Source: Comamonadaceae bacterium
GTDB taxonomy: Bacteria > Pseudomonadota > Gammaproteobacteria > Burkholderiales > Burkholderiaceae_C
Reading direction: 5' to 3'
Assembly: GCA_947450645.1 (NCBI GenBank)
Contig: CANFWH010000016.1
Span: 1 to 46,619 of the forward strand
Length of the DNA stretch: 46,619 bases
The position numbers were made by a program, and so were the translations under genes. The notes beneath the pieces are model-generated. The model saw only the letters and a list, made by a program, of their open reading frames with translations, searched no databases and was not told the origin of the DNA. Shown here one piece after another: positions 15,133 to 23,793 of the stretch. Within the stretch, counting starts at the first letter, position 1. Each line of letters begins with the position of its first letter.

Positions 15133-18048
15133 ATGACAGAACAAACGATTCACTTCACGCTAGACGGCAAGGCCATTGAAGCACTCAACGGCGAATCCAT
15201 CCTGAACGCCGCTAAGCGACACGGTGTTGATATTCCGCATCTTTGCTACAAAGACGGCTACCGCGCGGATGGCAATTGCCGTGCTTGCGTCGTTGAGATT
15301 AAAGGCGAACGCGTGCTCGCACCAAGCTGCTGCCGCAATGCCACGGCGGGTATGGAAGTACAAGCTGAATCACCGCGAGCTGTGAAGAGTCAAAAGATGG
15401 TGCTGGAGATGCTTTTATCCGATATGCCAGATCAAGGCTACAAGTGGAATGATTCTGCGCAAGATGAAATTCCAAAAGACATTAAAGCCATCGGCCAACA
15501 CGGCGAGCTCTCCGCTTGGGCTGACGAGATGGACGTGGTGGTACGCCCTGAGCTGCGTGCTATTGGACGCATGACGGGCAAAGATGCAGCCTCACACACG
15601 AGTACGTGGAGCGACGCCAGCCACCCCGCGATGCTGGTCAATTTGGATGCGTGCATTCAGTGCACACGCTGCGTTCGCGCTTGCCGCGAAGAGCAGGTCA
15701 ACGACGTGATTGGCTACGCCATGCGCGGCTCGCATAGCAAGATCGTGTTCGACCTTGACGACCCAATGCAAGAGTCCACCTGCGTGGCTTGCGGCGAATG
15801 CGTGCAAGCTTGCCCCACGGGTGCGCTCATGCCTAAGACCTTGGTGGGCTCACAAAAAGTCGATCGCGAAGTTGATTCCGTGTGCCCGTTCTGCGGTGTG
15901 GGTTGCCAGATTACCTACAAAGTGAAAGACGAAAAAATTGTCGCCGTCGATGGTCGCGATGGCCCTGCTAACCATGATAGGTTGTGTGTCAAAGGGCGCT
16001 TCGGTTTTGATTACGCGCACCATGCAGGACGGCTCACCAAGCCGCTGATTCGCAAAGCGGGCGTGGCCAAAGATCCGTCTATCTTGGATAAACAGGAAAA
16101 GGAAATATCGGATATCTTCCGCGAAGCAACGTGGGAAGAGGCACTCGACTTTGCAGCAGGTGGACTGCTCAAACTCAAGCAACAATATGGCCTCAAAGCC
16201 TTGTCTGGCTTTGGTTCCGCCAAGGGTAGCAACGAAGAAGCGTACCTGTTCCAAAAGCTCGTGCGTACGGGTTTTGGTTCCAATAATGTGGACCATTGCA
16301 CGCGTTTGTGTCATGCGTCTAGCGTAGCGGCGCTGCTTGAGGGCGTAGGCTCCGGCGCGGTATCGAATCAAGTCAATGACGTGGAGCACTCCGAGCTTGT
16401 GATGGTGATTGGCTCGAACCCCACCGCCAATCACCCCGTCGCGGCAACGTGGATGAAGAACGCAGCGAAGAAGGGAACAAAAATTGTTCTCGCCGATCCA
16501 CGCATTACCGACATTGGTAAGCACGCTTGGCGCACCATGCAGTTTAAGGCTGATAGCGATGTGGCGATGCTGAACGCCATGATCCATGTTGTGATTGAAG
16601 AAGGCTTGGTCAACGAGGCTTTCATTCGTGACCGTGCGAACAATTTTGAAGCACTCAAGGAAAACGTAAAGGGCTACAGCCCCGAACTGATGGCGCCGAT
16701 TTGCGGCATTCCAGCCGAGACGCTACGCGAAGTGGCGCGCGCTTTTGCGACCGCCAAATCAGCTATGATTTTGTGGGGCATGGGTGTTAGCCAGCACGTT
16801 CACGGTACGGATAATGCGCGCTGCTTGATTGCGCTCGTCACAGTGACAGGTCAAATTGGTAAGCCAGGTTCTGGACTGCATCCACTGCGCGGTCAAAACA
16901 ATGTGCAGGGAGCGTCCGATGCGGGCTTGATCCCGATGATGTTCCCGAACTACCAACGCGTGGACAACGCTGCTGCGCACGCTTGGTTTGAAGATTTTTG
17001 GGGTACAAAATTAGACAGCAAGCCTGGCCTCACGGTCGTTGAAACGATGGCTGCTGCGCTCTTTGAAGACAGCAACCCTGCCAAGATTCACGGCATGTTT
17101 GTCGAGGGTGAAAACCCCGCGATGAGCGATCCCGATTTGAATCACGCACGTCACGCCATGGCCGAGCTCAAGCATTTCGTCGTGCAAGATATTTTTATGA
17201 CTGAGACCGCGTGGCTGGCGGACGTGATTCTTCCCGCCTCTGCTTGGCCAGAAAAAACAGGCACAGCGTCCAACACCGACCGCATGGTGCAACTGGGCAA
17301 GCAAGCGATCAAACCGCCAGGCGATGCGCGGCAAGACTTGTGGATCTTGCAGCAGATCGCACGCCGCATGGGACTGGGTTGGACGTACATGAGCGAAGCC
17401 TCTTTTGCAGGTGATGGACACGCCGATCAATCGGGTGCGGCCAATGTGTACGAGGAAATGCGCCAAGCCATGCACGCCGCGCTATCGGGCATCACGTGGG
17501 AGCGTTTGCAGCGTGACTCTAGCGTGACCTATCCATGTCTCACGGCAGAAGACCCTGGCAGCCCGACGATCTTTATCAAAGATTTTCCAACGGCTGACGG
17601 CCGCGTCAAACTCGTGCCAGCGGACATCATTCCTGCGAATGAGAGGCCAGATGCCGAGTACCCGATGGTGTTGATTACGGGTCGTCAACTCGAGCACTGG
17701 CATACAGGATCGATGACGCGCCGCGCAACGGTGCTGGACGCGATTGAGCCAATGGCAACCGTATCGATGAACGGCGCAGAGATGGCAAAGCATGGACTCA
17801 AAGCAGGCGACGTGGTGACGATCGAATCGCGCCGAGGCGAGATCGCGATTCATGTGCGCCAAGACGACGGCACGCCAACGGGCGTGGTGTTCATTCCGTT
17901 TGCGTACTACGAAGCGGCAGCGAACAAGCTCACCAATGCAGCCTACGACCCCGTGGCAAAAATCCCCGAGTTCAAATACTGCGCCGTTCGCGTGGCCAAG
18001 GGCGGCGATATGGCGACTGAGTTTGGGTTTATGGAAGCGGTCGCTTAA
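15133..18048 (+). CDS. fdhA: Formate dehydrogenase alpha subunit (molybdenum/tungsten enzyme)
   Basis: The 971-residue catalytic subunit oxidises formate to CO2. In order it shows a NuoG-like 2Fe-2S domain (Cys38, Cys49, Cys52, Cys66), a two-cluster ferredoxin domain (CIQCTRCVRAC near 174-184; CVACGECVQAC near 217-227), the proximal 4Fe-4S site (CPFCGVGC at 251-258, then Cys285), and the bis-MGD catalytic domain. Cys393 in DHCTRLCHASS aligns with the metal-ligating residue, which is selenocysteine in E. coli FdhF; here it is ordinary Cys and no in-frame TGA occurs. The C-terminal MGD-binding domain includes VLITGRQLEHWHTGSMTRR. GGAG precedes the ATG. FdhB receives its electrons and FdhD activates it. 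Confidence 0.96.
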   Translation: MTEQTIHFTLDGKAIEALNGESILNAAKRHGVDIPHLCYKDGYRADGNCRACVVEIKGERVLAPSCCRNATAGMEVQAESPRAVKSQKMVLEMLLSDMPDQGYKWNDSAQDEIPKDIKAIGQHGELSAWADEMDVVVRPELRAIGRMTGKDAASHTSTWSDASHPAMLVNLDACIQCTRCVRACREEQVNDVIGYAMRGSHSKIVFDLDDPMQESTCVACGECVQACPTGALMPKTLVGSQKVDREVDSVCPFCGVGCQITYKVKDEKIVAVDGRDGPANHDRLCVKGRFGFDYAHHAGRLTKPLIRKAGVAKDPSILDKQEKEISDIFREATWEEALDFAAGGLLKLKQQYGLKALSGFGSAKGSNEEAYLFQKLVRTGFGSNNVDHCTRLCHASSVAALLEGVGSGAVSNQVNDVEHSELVMVIGSNPTANHPVAATWMKNAAKKGTKIVLADPRITDIGKHAWRTMQFKADSDVAMLNAMIHVVIEEGLVNEAFIRDRANNFEALKENVKGYSPELMAPICGIPAETLREVARAFATAKSAMILWGMGVSQHVHGTDNARCLIALVTVTGQIGKPGSGLHPLRGQNNVQGASDAGLIPMMFPNYQRVDNAAAHAWFEDFWGTKLDSKPGLTVVETMAAALFEDSNPAKIHGMFVEGENPAMSDPDLNHARHAMAELKHFVVQDIFMTETAWLADVILPASAWPEKTGTASNTDRMVQLGKQAIKPPGDARQDLWILQQIARRMGLGWTYMSEASFAGDGHADQSGAANVYEEMRQAMHAALSGITWERLQRDSSVTYPCLTAEDPGSPTIFIKDFPTADGRVKLVPADIIPANERPDAEYPMVLITGRQLEHWHTGSMTRRATVLDAIEPMATVSMNGAEMAKHGLKAGDVVTIESRRGEIAIHVRQDDGTPTGVVFIPFAYYEAAANKLTNAAYDPVAKIPEFKYCAVRVAKGGDMATEFGFMEAVA

Positions 18049-18059
18049 GTCGCTCCTGT

Positions 18060-18935
18060 ATGACGGCGCCATTCCTCACCGAGGCTCGCGCCCCGCTCAC
18101 GCAAAGCATCGTCGCGACTAACGAAGCAGGCGAACAAGAGGCTGTCTCTATCCCTGCTGAGCGCTCACTCACGATGTACGTGGACAAGCGCGAAATCGTG
18201 ACCTTGATGACGCTGGGCGTGAACCCAGAGCTCTTGGTGCTGGGCTACTTGCTCAATCAAAAGCTGATTGTTGCCGCATCTGATGTGGACTCCATCACAG
18301 TGGACTGGGAGGGCGCAGAGGAAGGCGGCGTTGCTGCCGTTAAAACCCACGCGGGCATTGCCGCAATTGAAGAACGAACATCGCGCCGCGTAGTCACCAC
18401 GGGCTGCGGACAAGGCAGTATCTTTGGCGGACTCTTGGACGACATCGATGCGATCAAGTTACCAGATGCACGCTTGCCGCAAGCTGCATTGTTTGAGATT
18501 TTGAGTTTGATCCGCCAGCAGGACACGACCTACAAATCATCAGGCTCGGTGCATGGTTGTGCGCTGTTTCGTGTAGATTCGCAAACCAAAGCAGCGGCGC
18601 TTTTGCATCACGTCGAAGACGTGGGGAGGCACAATGCGCTGGACACGTTAGCGGGGTGGATGAGCCTGCAAGCCACATCCAATAAGGCTTCTACGAGTGC
18701 CGATTTGGCCGATCCGCATGATGCAAGCGCCGATTTAGTGCTCTACACCACAGGCAGATTGACGAGTGAAATGGTCATCAAATCCGCGCAAATGGGCGTG
18801 CCGTTTGTGGTCTCACGCAGCGGCATTACGCAGATGGGTTTTGATGTGGCCACGCGCCTTGGCCTTGGCACGATTGGACGAGCGCTGAATACGCGCTACC
18901 TTTGCTACACGGGTGCTGGCAAAATCGAGCGATGA
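18060..18935 (+). CDS. fdhD: Formate dehydrogenase accessory sulfurtransferase FdhD
   Basis: FdhD passes sulfur from a cysteine desulfurase to the molybdenum cofactor of formate dehydrogenase. The 291-residue protein has the family's VEDVGRHNALDTLAGW and YTTGRLTSEMVIKSAQMGVPFVVSRSG blocks. The catalytic loop reads TTGCGQGS with Cys116 only; the second Cys of the E. coli CxxC is replaced by Gly. Between the two conserved blocks there is an Ala/Ser/Asp-rich stretch (about 203-222) that begins with a copy of the dispersed repeat (LQATSNKAS). The start lies 11 bases after fdhA with no clear Shine-Dalgarno sequence, and the stop overlaps the next gene as ATGA. Confidence 0.92.
   Translation: MTAPFLTEARAPLTQSIVATNEAGEQEAVSIPAERSLTMYVDKREIVTLMTLGVNPELLVLGYLLNQKLIVAASDVDSITVDWEGAEEGGVAAVKTHAGIAAIEERTSRRVVTTGCGQGSIFGGLLDDIDAIKLPDARLPQAALFEILSLIRQQDTTYKSSGSVHGCALFRVDSQTKAAALLHHVEDVGRHNALDTLAGWMSLQATSNKASTSADLADPHDASADLVLYTTGRLTSEMVIKSAQMGVPFVVSRSGITQMGFDVATRLGLGTIGRALNTRYLCYTGAGKIER
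18667..18693 (+). repeat. Dispersed ATAAGGCTT repeat, copy in fdhD
   Basis: TGCAAGCC, spacer ACATCCAATAA, GGCTT: half-sites and core are both exact. It encodes LQATSNKAS. The bases just downstream (ACGAGTGCC) recur after the copy at 20490-20516. Confidence 0.65.
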
Positions 18936-21463
18936 AGCTCAAAAATATTTGGCAATCGGTTTTTAAAAACACGCTACGCGATCTGCGCTCGGGCGATCTC
19001 ACCATGCTGATTGCCGCTGTGGCGTTAGCAGTCGGCGCACTTAGCTCGGTGAGTCTTTTTGCAGACAGACTTGCAGGGGCATTTGCCCGCGATGCCAAGC
19101 AGTTACTCGGCGGTGATGCGGTGGTGGTCAGTGACCAACCAACGCCGCCATTGATTATTGCTTTGGCAAAGCAGTATGGCCTGCAGACCACGTCCACATT
19201 GACTTTCGCCACGATGGCATCCACGAGCGATGGTGCCAAACTGGTCGGGCTCAAATCTGTGCAAAGCGGCTATCCATTGCGCGGTAATCTCAAAATTGAC
19301 GATGGAGCGGTGACAAAAGCCATTCCAAATGCGGGCGAGGTGTGGGTGGAAAACTCGTTGCTTGCGGCTCTCCATGTGCAGATGGGTAGCGAGCTGATAC
19401 TTGGCGAATCACATTTCAAAATCACGCACATCGTGGTGTCAGAACCCGATCGTGGCATGGGCTTTTTAAACTTTGCACCGCGTGTGATGCTGAATGCAGC
19501 AGACCTTGCTGCCACGCAGCTCATTCAGCCTGCAAGCCGCGTCACGTATAGGTTTTCCGTGACGGGCGATAAAACAGCAAGCTTTAACAAAGACGTGCTG
19601 ACGCTTTTGCCAACGATCAAAGGCGTGCGGCTGGATTCGCTGGAATCGGGTCGCCCCGAGACGCGACAAATTTTGGACAACACCGAAAAGTTTTTGAACT
19701 TAGTCGCGCTCTTGTGTGCCTTGGTGTGCGCGGCAGCGGTGGCGATTGCGGCACGCGCCTTTGCAGCCAAGCGCATTGACGACTGTGCGCTTAGGCGCGT
19801 GCTCGGGCAATCTCAAGCACACATTGCCACAGGTTTTGCGCTAGAGTTTTTAATGGTCGGTCTTGTTGCAAGCCTTATTGGCTGTGGCCTAGGGCTTGGG
19901 CTGCATCAAGTGTTTGTGTCAGTACTCGCGCAAGTGATGGAGACTGATTTACCTGCTGCGAGTTTGTGGCCGCTGGTGTTTGGCGTGGGCGTGGGCGTGA
20001 CGCTCTTGCTTGGATTTGGATTGCCGCCCGTGCTGCAATTGGCGGGTACGCCGCCCCTGCGCGTGCTGCGCCGTGACGTGGGCGAGATTAAAGCCGCGTC
20101 GCTCTTCACGCTCTTAATTGGAGTGGCAGGCTTTGTGGCTCTGCTCTTAGTTGCTAGCAAAGATGTGATGCTCGGACTCATGACCACGGGCGGCTTTGCG
20201 GTAGCACTCATACTCTTTGCTGGGCTTGCATACGCGCTTTTATTGCTGCTTGGTCGTTTGCAAGCACGCGGCGTGATGAGGTCTCAAACGCTCAGGCTTG
20301 CCACTCGCCAAGTGCTCGCGCACCGCGTTCAAACTACGGTGCAAGTAGCTAGCTTGTCGATTGGTCTCTTAGCGCTGTTCCTGCTCATTTTGCTCCGTAG
20401 TGATTTGCTGGCCAATTGGCAAAAAGCCAAACCCATGGATGCGCCCAATCGTATGGTGATAAACGTCTTGCCAGAACAAGCAGATGCCTTTAAAGCCACG
20501 CTGGATAAGGCTTCCACGAGTGCCACGATCGCTAAAAACTATGACTGGTTTCCCATGATTCGTGGACGTTTGATCGCAGTGAACGACGCACCCGTGAGCA
20601 GTGCACAGTTTGATGACGACCGCGCCAAGCGCTTAGTCGAGCGCGAGTTCAATTTGTCCAATACAGCAACTCTACCTGCGCACAACCAGTTGGCAGGCGG
20701 GCAGTGGACGAACAACGAGGACGGCGCCATTAGCGTAGAGGAAGGCTTGGCAAAAACACTCAGACTTAAGCTGGGCGACCGTTTGCGTTTTGATGTGGCA
20801 GGCGTGCAAGTCGAGTCAAAAATCACGTCCTTGCGCAAAGTCGATTGGCAATCCATGCGCGCTAACTTTTTTGTGCTCTATCCCAAATCGGCCATGCCTG
20901 ATTTTCCTGTGACTTATCTCGCTGCATTTAAAACAGCCTCTGCTTTGCAGGCCACGACAGATAAGGCTTCCGAGAGCTACGTCTTCGACAATCAATTGGT
21001 ACAAGCCTTCCCGAACATCACCTTGATTGACCTCACGCAAAGCATTAACGAGCTGGGCAACGTGATTGGTAAAGTGACGCGAGCAGTGGAAAGCCTCTTT
21101 GCCTTCACGCTGGCTGCAGGCGTGCTGGTGTTGCTTGCCACGCTTTATTCCACGGGAAGCCATACCCAGCGTGACTTTGCGCTGATGCGGGCGCTGGGCG
21201 CATCGCGCAAGCAACTACGCCGCGTGCAAGCTTTTCAGCTTGCGGGTATAGGCGCGTTATCTGGATTTTTAGCTGCAAGCGTTGCGTTGGCGTTGGCGTG
21301 GGCGCTGGCTAAATGGGTTTTTAATTTCGAGTGGACACTCTCGCCAGTCTTGCCAGTCGTGGGTTTGCTGGTGGGCGCGGTACTTACGCTCGCTATTGGT
21401 TGGTGGGCATTGCGCGGGATTTTGAATCAACCCGTGATGCAGAGTTTGCGGTCAGCGGAGTAA
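18932..21463 (+). CDS. Large ABC transporter permease, FtsX/MacB type (YbbP-like)
   Basis: The 843-residue protein has one N-terminal helix, a periplasmic domain, and two sets of FtsX-type membrane helices (about 255-450 and 710-840) with a second large soluble domain between them, the layout of E. coli YbbP. The FtsX signature is seen in DFALMRALGASRKQLRRVQA near 760. I start it at the ATG at 18932, which overlaps the fdhD stop as ATGA, rather than at an upstream in-frame codon inside fdhD. The ATPase partner usually next to ybbP (ybbA) is absent here, so the nucleotide-binding subunit must be elsewhere. Three copies of the dispersed repeat fall within the gene. Substrate unknown; linkage to fdh is probably incidental. 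Confidence 0.85.
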   Translation: MKLKNIWQSVFKNTLRDLRSGDLTMLIAAVALAVGALSSVSLFADRLAGAFARDAKQLLGGDAVVVSDQPTPPLIIALAKQYGLQTTSTLTFATMASTSDGAKLVGLKSVQSGYPLRGNLKIDDGAVTKAIPNAGEVWVENSLLAALHVQMGSELILGESHFKITHIVVSEPDRGMGFLNFAPRVMLNAADLAATQLIQPASRVTYRFSVTGDKTASFNKDVLTLLPTIKGVRLDSLESGRPETRQILDNTEKFLNLVALLCALVCAAAVAIAARAFAAKRIDDCALRRVLGQSQAHIATGFALEFLMVGLVASLIGCGLGLGLHQVFVSVLAQVMETDLPAASLWPLVFGVGVGVTLLLGFGLPPVLQLAGTPPLRVLRRDVGEIKAASLFTLLIGVAGFVALLLVASKDVMLGLMTTGGFAVALILFAGLAYALLLLLGRLQARGVMRSQTLRLATRQVLAHRVQTTVQVASLSIGLLALFLLILLRSDLLANWQKAKPMDAPNRMVINVLPEQADAFKATLDKASTSATIAKNYDWFPMIRGRLIAVNDAPVSSAQFDDDRAKRLVEREFNLSNTATLPAHNQLAGGQWTNNEDGAISVEEGLAKTLRLKLGDRLRFDVAGVQVESKITSLRKVDWQSMRANFFVLYPKSAMPDFPVTYLAAFKTASALQATTDKASESYVFDNQLVQAFPNITLIDLTQSINELGNVIGKVTRAVESLFAFTLAAGVLVLLATLYSTGSHTQRDFALMRALGASRKQLRRVQAFQLAGIGALSGFLAASVALALAWALAKWVFNFEWTLSPVLPVVGLLVGAVLTLAIGWWALRGILNQPVMQSLRSAE
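19867..19893 (-). repeat. Dispersed ATAAGGCTT repeat, first copy in the ybbP-like gene
   Basis: On the minus strand AGGCC, spacer ACAGCCAATAA, GGCTTGCA; the core ATAAGGCTT is exact (19870-19878). The gene reads it as VASLIGCGL in a membrane helix, opposite in orientation to the other two copies in the gene. Confidence 0.5.
20490..20516 (+). repeat. Dispersed ATAAGGCTT repeat, second copy in the ybbP-like gene
   Basis: AAAGCC, spacer ACGCTGGATAA, GGCTTCC, encoding FKATLDKAST. The sequence from the core onward matches the fdhD copy at 19 of 20 positions. Confidence 0.6.
20946..20972 (+). repeat. Dispersed ATAAGGCTT repeat, third copy in the ybbP-like gene
   Basis: TGCAGGCC, spacer ACGACAGATAA, GGCTTCC, encoding LQATTDKASE, in the same codon phase as the fdhD copy and the second copy in this gene. 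Confidence 0.6.
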
Positions 21464-21488
21464 GTGCGCGTGAGTGCTTGGGATTAAA

Positions 21489-22205
21489 TTACTGATTCAC
21501 CCAGCAAGGGTAGCAAGTGTCTAACTCACCTAGGCTTAAATCAAAATATTGCTTACCTGTGTAGCCCGCAAACCCAGAGAGCAATGGCCGCAATGCCTTT
21601 GCATTCGATAATTTTTCATTTAATAGCTCAAAACAAAAATGCTCGGCGATTTCCATTGTTCTGTCATTCGACTTGAAATAGGCGGGGATTAAATATTGGC
21701 TACAGAATTCTTTTGTAGTGTAGAAAAATCGCAAATCCACCCAAGGTCTTAATGCATCGCCCTCCCAGTGGTATTGCCAAAACATATCAGTCACATTATT
21801 TTGTTTGATCATTTGCCAGATGGCCTCGAAATTTCGGCAGTAGATTTTCCCTGTGCATTTAAAAAATTGAGTTTCCTCTTTTAAAAATTCAGAATGATCT
21901 AAAGCAAATTTAATCAGCAGACCCTCGCCAAACCCTTTACCTCTTAGTTTGATTTGTTCATCATTTTGTTGATAGTGGATCTGCTCTACGGCGACATTCA
22001 TTTGCTGTAGAAGAATAAGCTCTTCATCATTGAGTAGGCGATGACTGGTCGCGTCAGCAAGCACTATTTTTTCTATGCCTTGTGCAGCCCAAAAATATAC
22101 AGCGGCCTTTGCTGTGACGTAGCGTGCAGCAATATTTGTCATTTGCATAAATGGCACATCTTTTGGGGGTGCCGTCGCAGTGGTGATGAGGACCGTTCTT
22201 GTCAT
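21489..22205 (-). CDS. Uncharacterised protein coupled to a NodIJ-type exporter, possibly glycan-related
   Basis: I cannot name this 238-residue protein with confidence. It begins MTRTVLITTATAPP and contains GKGFGEGLLIKFALDHSEFL and FFKCTGKIYCRNFEAIWQMI, a pattern resembling proteins of polysaccharide clusters that share a glycosyltransferase-like N-terminus. It has no signal peptide or membrane segment, and several aromatic residues and cysteines near the C-terminus (DTCYPCWVNQ). Its ATG overlaps the stop of the upstream ABC permease as ATGA, so the two are probably translated together. It is AT-richer than its neighbours, suggesting later acquisition. It ends 25 bases from the convergent ybbP-like gene. 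Confidence 0.6.
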   Translation of the reverse strand: MTRTVLITTATAPPKDVPFMQMTNIAARYVTAKAAVYFWAAQGIEKIVLADATSHRLLNDEELILLQQMNVAVEQIHYQQNDEQIKLRGKGFGEGLLIKFALDHSEFLKEETQFFKCTGKIYCRNFEAIWQMIKQNNVTDMFWQYHWEGDALRPWVDLRFFYTTKEFCSQYLIPAYFKSNDRTMEIAEHFCFELLNEKLSNAKALRPLLSGFAGYTGKQYFDLSLGELDTCYPCWVNQ

Positions 22206-22996
22206 TGCTCGAATCGTTTACGTAGCAAACGCAGCGCAATCACAAAAGCAATTGCAGCCACTGCAATCAGTACACTGAGGTTGAGTAGCACATGTTCTGG
22301 CCAAGCCCCTAGAAATAAGGGGCGCACGAGGTTGACGGCTGCCGTCAGCGGCATGTATTCGGTGATGATTTGCGCGGCTTTGGGGAGTTGCTCGCGCGGA
22401 AAGAATCCACCTGCCATAAACATCATGGGCGTTAAAAACAGCGTCATATAAAACGCAAAAAAGTCGTAGCCTTTGGCGAGTGCCGTAAAGATCATTCCCA
22501 TGCTGGAGAAGGTGAGCGCCACTAACGCCAGCACGGGCAAGACAAACACCATGTGCCACGTGAGCGTGTGCCCACCCATGAGCAATAGCGCCATCATCAC
22601 CAGCAAAATAATCGCGGCAGCAAAAAGGCCTTTAAATGCCGCCCAGACGATTTCGCCCAGCACGATGTCGTCGATGATGACGGCGGCGTTCAAAATGCCA
22701 TGCCATGTTTTTTGATGGTCTAAGCGCGAATACGCTGAGTAGAGCGCCTCGAAACTTGCCGAGTTCATGGTGCTCATGCAGATTAATCCACTGGCGATAA
22801 ATACGAAATACGGCACCGTGCCAAAGGGCGTTTGCACGTTGCCCACCAACGCACCGAGTCCGTAGCCAAAGGCGAGCAGGGCAATGAGTGGCTCGGCAAT
22901 GTGCGAGACGAGACTGCCCCACATTTGCTTGCGCCAGACTAAAAAATTGCGCCGCCAGACAGAAATCCAACGAGTGGAGAGGAGAACATTTTTCAT
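22202..22996 (-). CDS. ABC-2 type transporter permease, NodJ-like
   Basis: The 264-residue permease has six predicted membrane helices and the ABC-2 layout. The N-terminus ISVWRRNFLVWRKQMWGSLV and EPLIALLAFGYGLGALVG are typical of NodJ, the rhizobial lipochitooligosaccharide exporter subunit; NodIJ-type exporters are widespread in betaproteobacteria that do not nodulate, where their cargo is unclear. It overlaps the ATPase gene upstream by four bases (ATGA) and the unknown gene downstream by four bases, forming a tightly coupled trio. A glycolipid or oligosaccharide cargo is inference from family and neighbour. Confidence 0.85.
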   Translation of the reverse strand: MKNVLLSTRWISVWRRNFLVWRKQMWGSLVSHIAEPLIALLAFGYGLGALVGNVQTPFGTVPYFVFIASGLICMSTMNSASFEALYSAYSRLDHQKTWHGILNAAVIIDDIVLGEIVWAAFKGLFAAAIILLVMMALLLMGGHTLTWHMVFVLPVLALVALTFSSMGMIFTALAKGYDFFAFYMTLFLTPMMFMAGGFFPREQLPKAAQIITEYMPLTAAVNLVRPLFLGAWPEHVLLNLSVLIAVAAIAFVIALRLLRKRFEQ

Positions 22997-23784
22997 GAAT
23001 CCATCCTGATTTGACGACCTGTGTATTTGAAGAACAAGTCTTCCAAATTGCTGCGGCGCTTCAGCACGCCAACACCTTCGATGTCCTCGGTAATCTCGGG
23101 CGGCAGGTGCTCGGCAATTAAGCTGCGCGGTGTGCCTTCAATGAGTTTTTTGCCGTGGTCAATCATGCACAGTCGTGAGCAGAGTCGTTCGGCCTCGTCC
23201 ATAAAGTGTGTGGTCAAGAGAATCGACATGCCCGTTGCTAGCAACTCGCGCAATCGTTCCCACATCAGATGCCGCGCTTGCGGATCGAGCCCTGTGGTGG
23301 GCTCGTCCAGCACTAGGAGCTGTGGCTCGTTGACGAGGGCGCGTGCCAGCGACAAGCGCCGCTTCATGCCGCCAGAGAGCTCGCCAGGCCGTGCTTTGGC
23401 TTTGTGCGTGAGGGCGGCGAAGTCAAGTAACTTGGGGATGCGTTCGCGAATCAAGCCATCCGCCATGCCGTAGTAGCGACCATAGGCGAGGATGTTTTCT
23501 TCGCAGGAAAAATCAGGATCTAAGGTGTCAAATTGGCTGACCACGCCCATGCGTGCTTTGATGGCGAGTAGATTGCTGGGAACGTCCAATCCGAATGCGG
23601 TGACAGAGCCGCTATCAGCGTGGGTTTGACCTAGGCAGATTTTGAGCGTGGTGGTTTTGCCTGCGCCGTTGGGACCGATGATGCCGAAGCATTCGCCCTT
23701 CGCGATGTGAAAGGAGAGGTCATCGACCACGCGGTTAGCACCGTAGTGCTTAACGAGATGCTGAGCTTGAAAAAGTGGAGTCAT
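22993..23784 (-). CDS. ABC transporter ATPase, NodI/DrrA-like
   Basis: The 263-residue ATPase shows Walker A GPNGAGKTT (about 37-45), Q-loop near VVSQFDTLDPDFSCEENIL, the signature LSGGMKRRLSLARAL (about 137-151), Walker B LLVLDEPTTGLD and the switch His in LLTTHFMDEAERL. It energises the permease encoded just downstream. MKRRLSLARAL and DPDFSCEENIL place it with the NodI/DrrA branch. The start has a weak ribosome binding site; nine bases separate it from the stop of the upstream EamA-type gene, so the transcript may extend from folE or beyond. Confidence 0.93.
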   Translation of the reverse strand: MTPLFQAQHLVKHYGANRVVDDLSFHIAKGECFGIIGPNGAGKTTTLKICLGQTHADSGSVTAFGLDVPSNLLAIKARMGVVSQFDTLDPDFSCEENILAYGRYYGMADGLIRERIPKLLDFAALTHKAKARPGELSGGMKRRLSLARALVNEPQLLVLDEPTTGLDPQARHLMWERLRELLATGMSILLTTHFMDEAERLCSRLCMIDHGKKLIEGTPRSLIAEHLPPEITEDIEGVGVLKRRSNLEDLFFKYTGRQIRMDS

Positions 23785-23793
23785 GTTTAAATT

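Noticed and set aside
15850-16587. Long antisense open frame (about 245 codons) opposite fdhA
   Set aside because: It mirrors a strongly conserved catalytic domain, has no ribosome binding site or recognisable motif, and is explained by codon bias on the sense strand. The same holds for antisense frames at 42393-43046, 43354-43914 and 45819-46487.
15133-18048. Selenocysteine in the formate dehydrogenase alpha subunit
   Set aside because: The metal-ligand position is Cys393 and the frame has no internal TGA, so no selenocysteine is needed.
22202-23784. Symbiotic nodulation function from the NodI/NodJ similarity
   Set aside because: No other nod genes are present, and NodIJ-like exporters are common in non-symbiotic betaproteobacteria.
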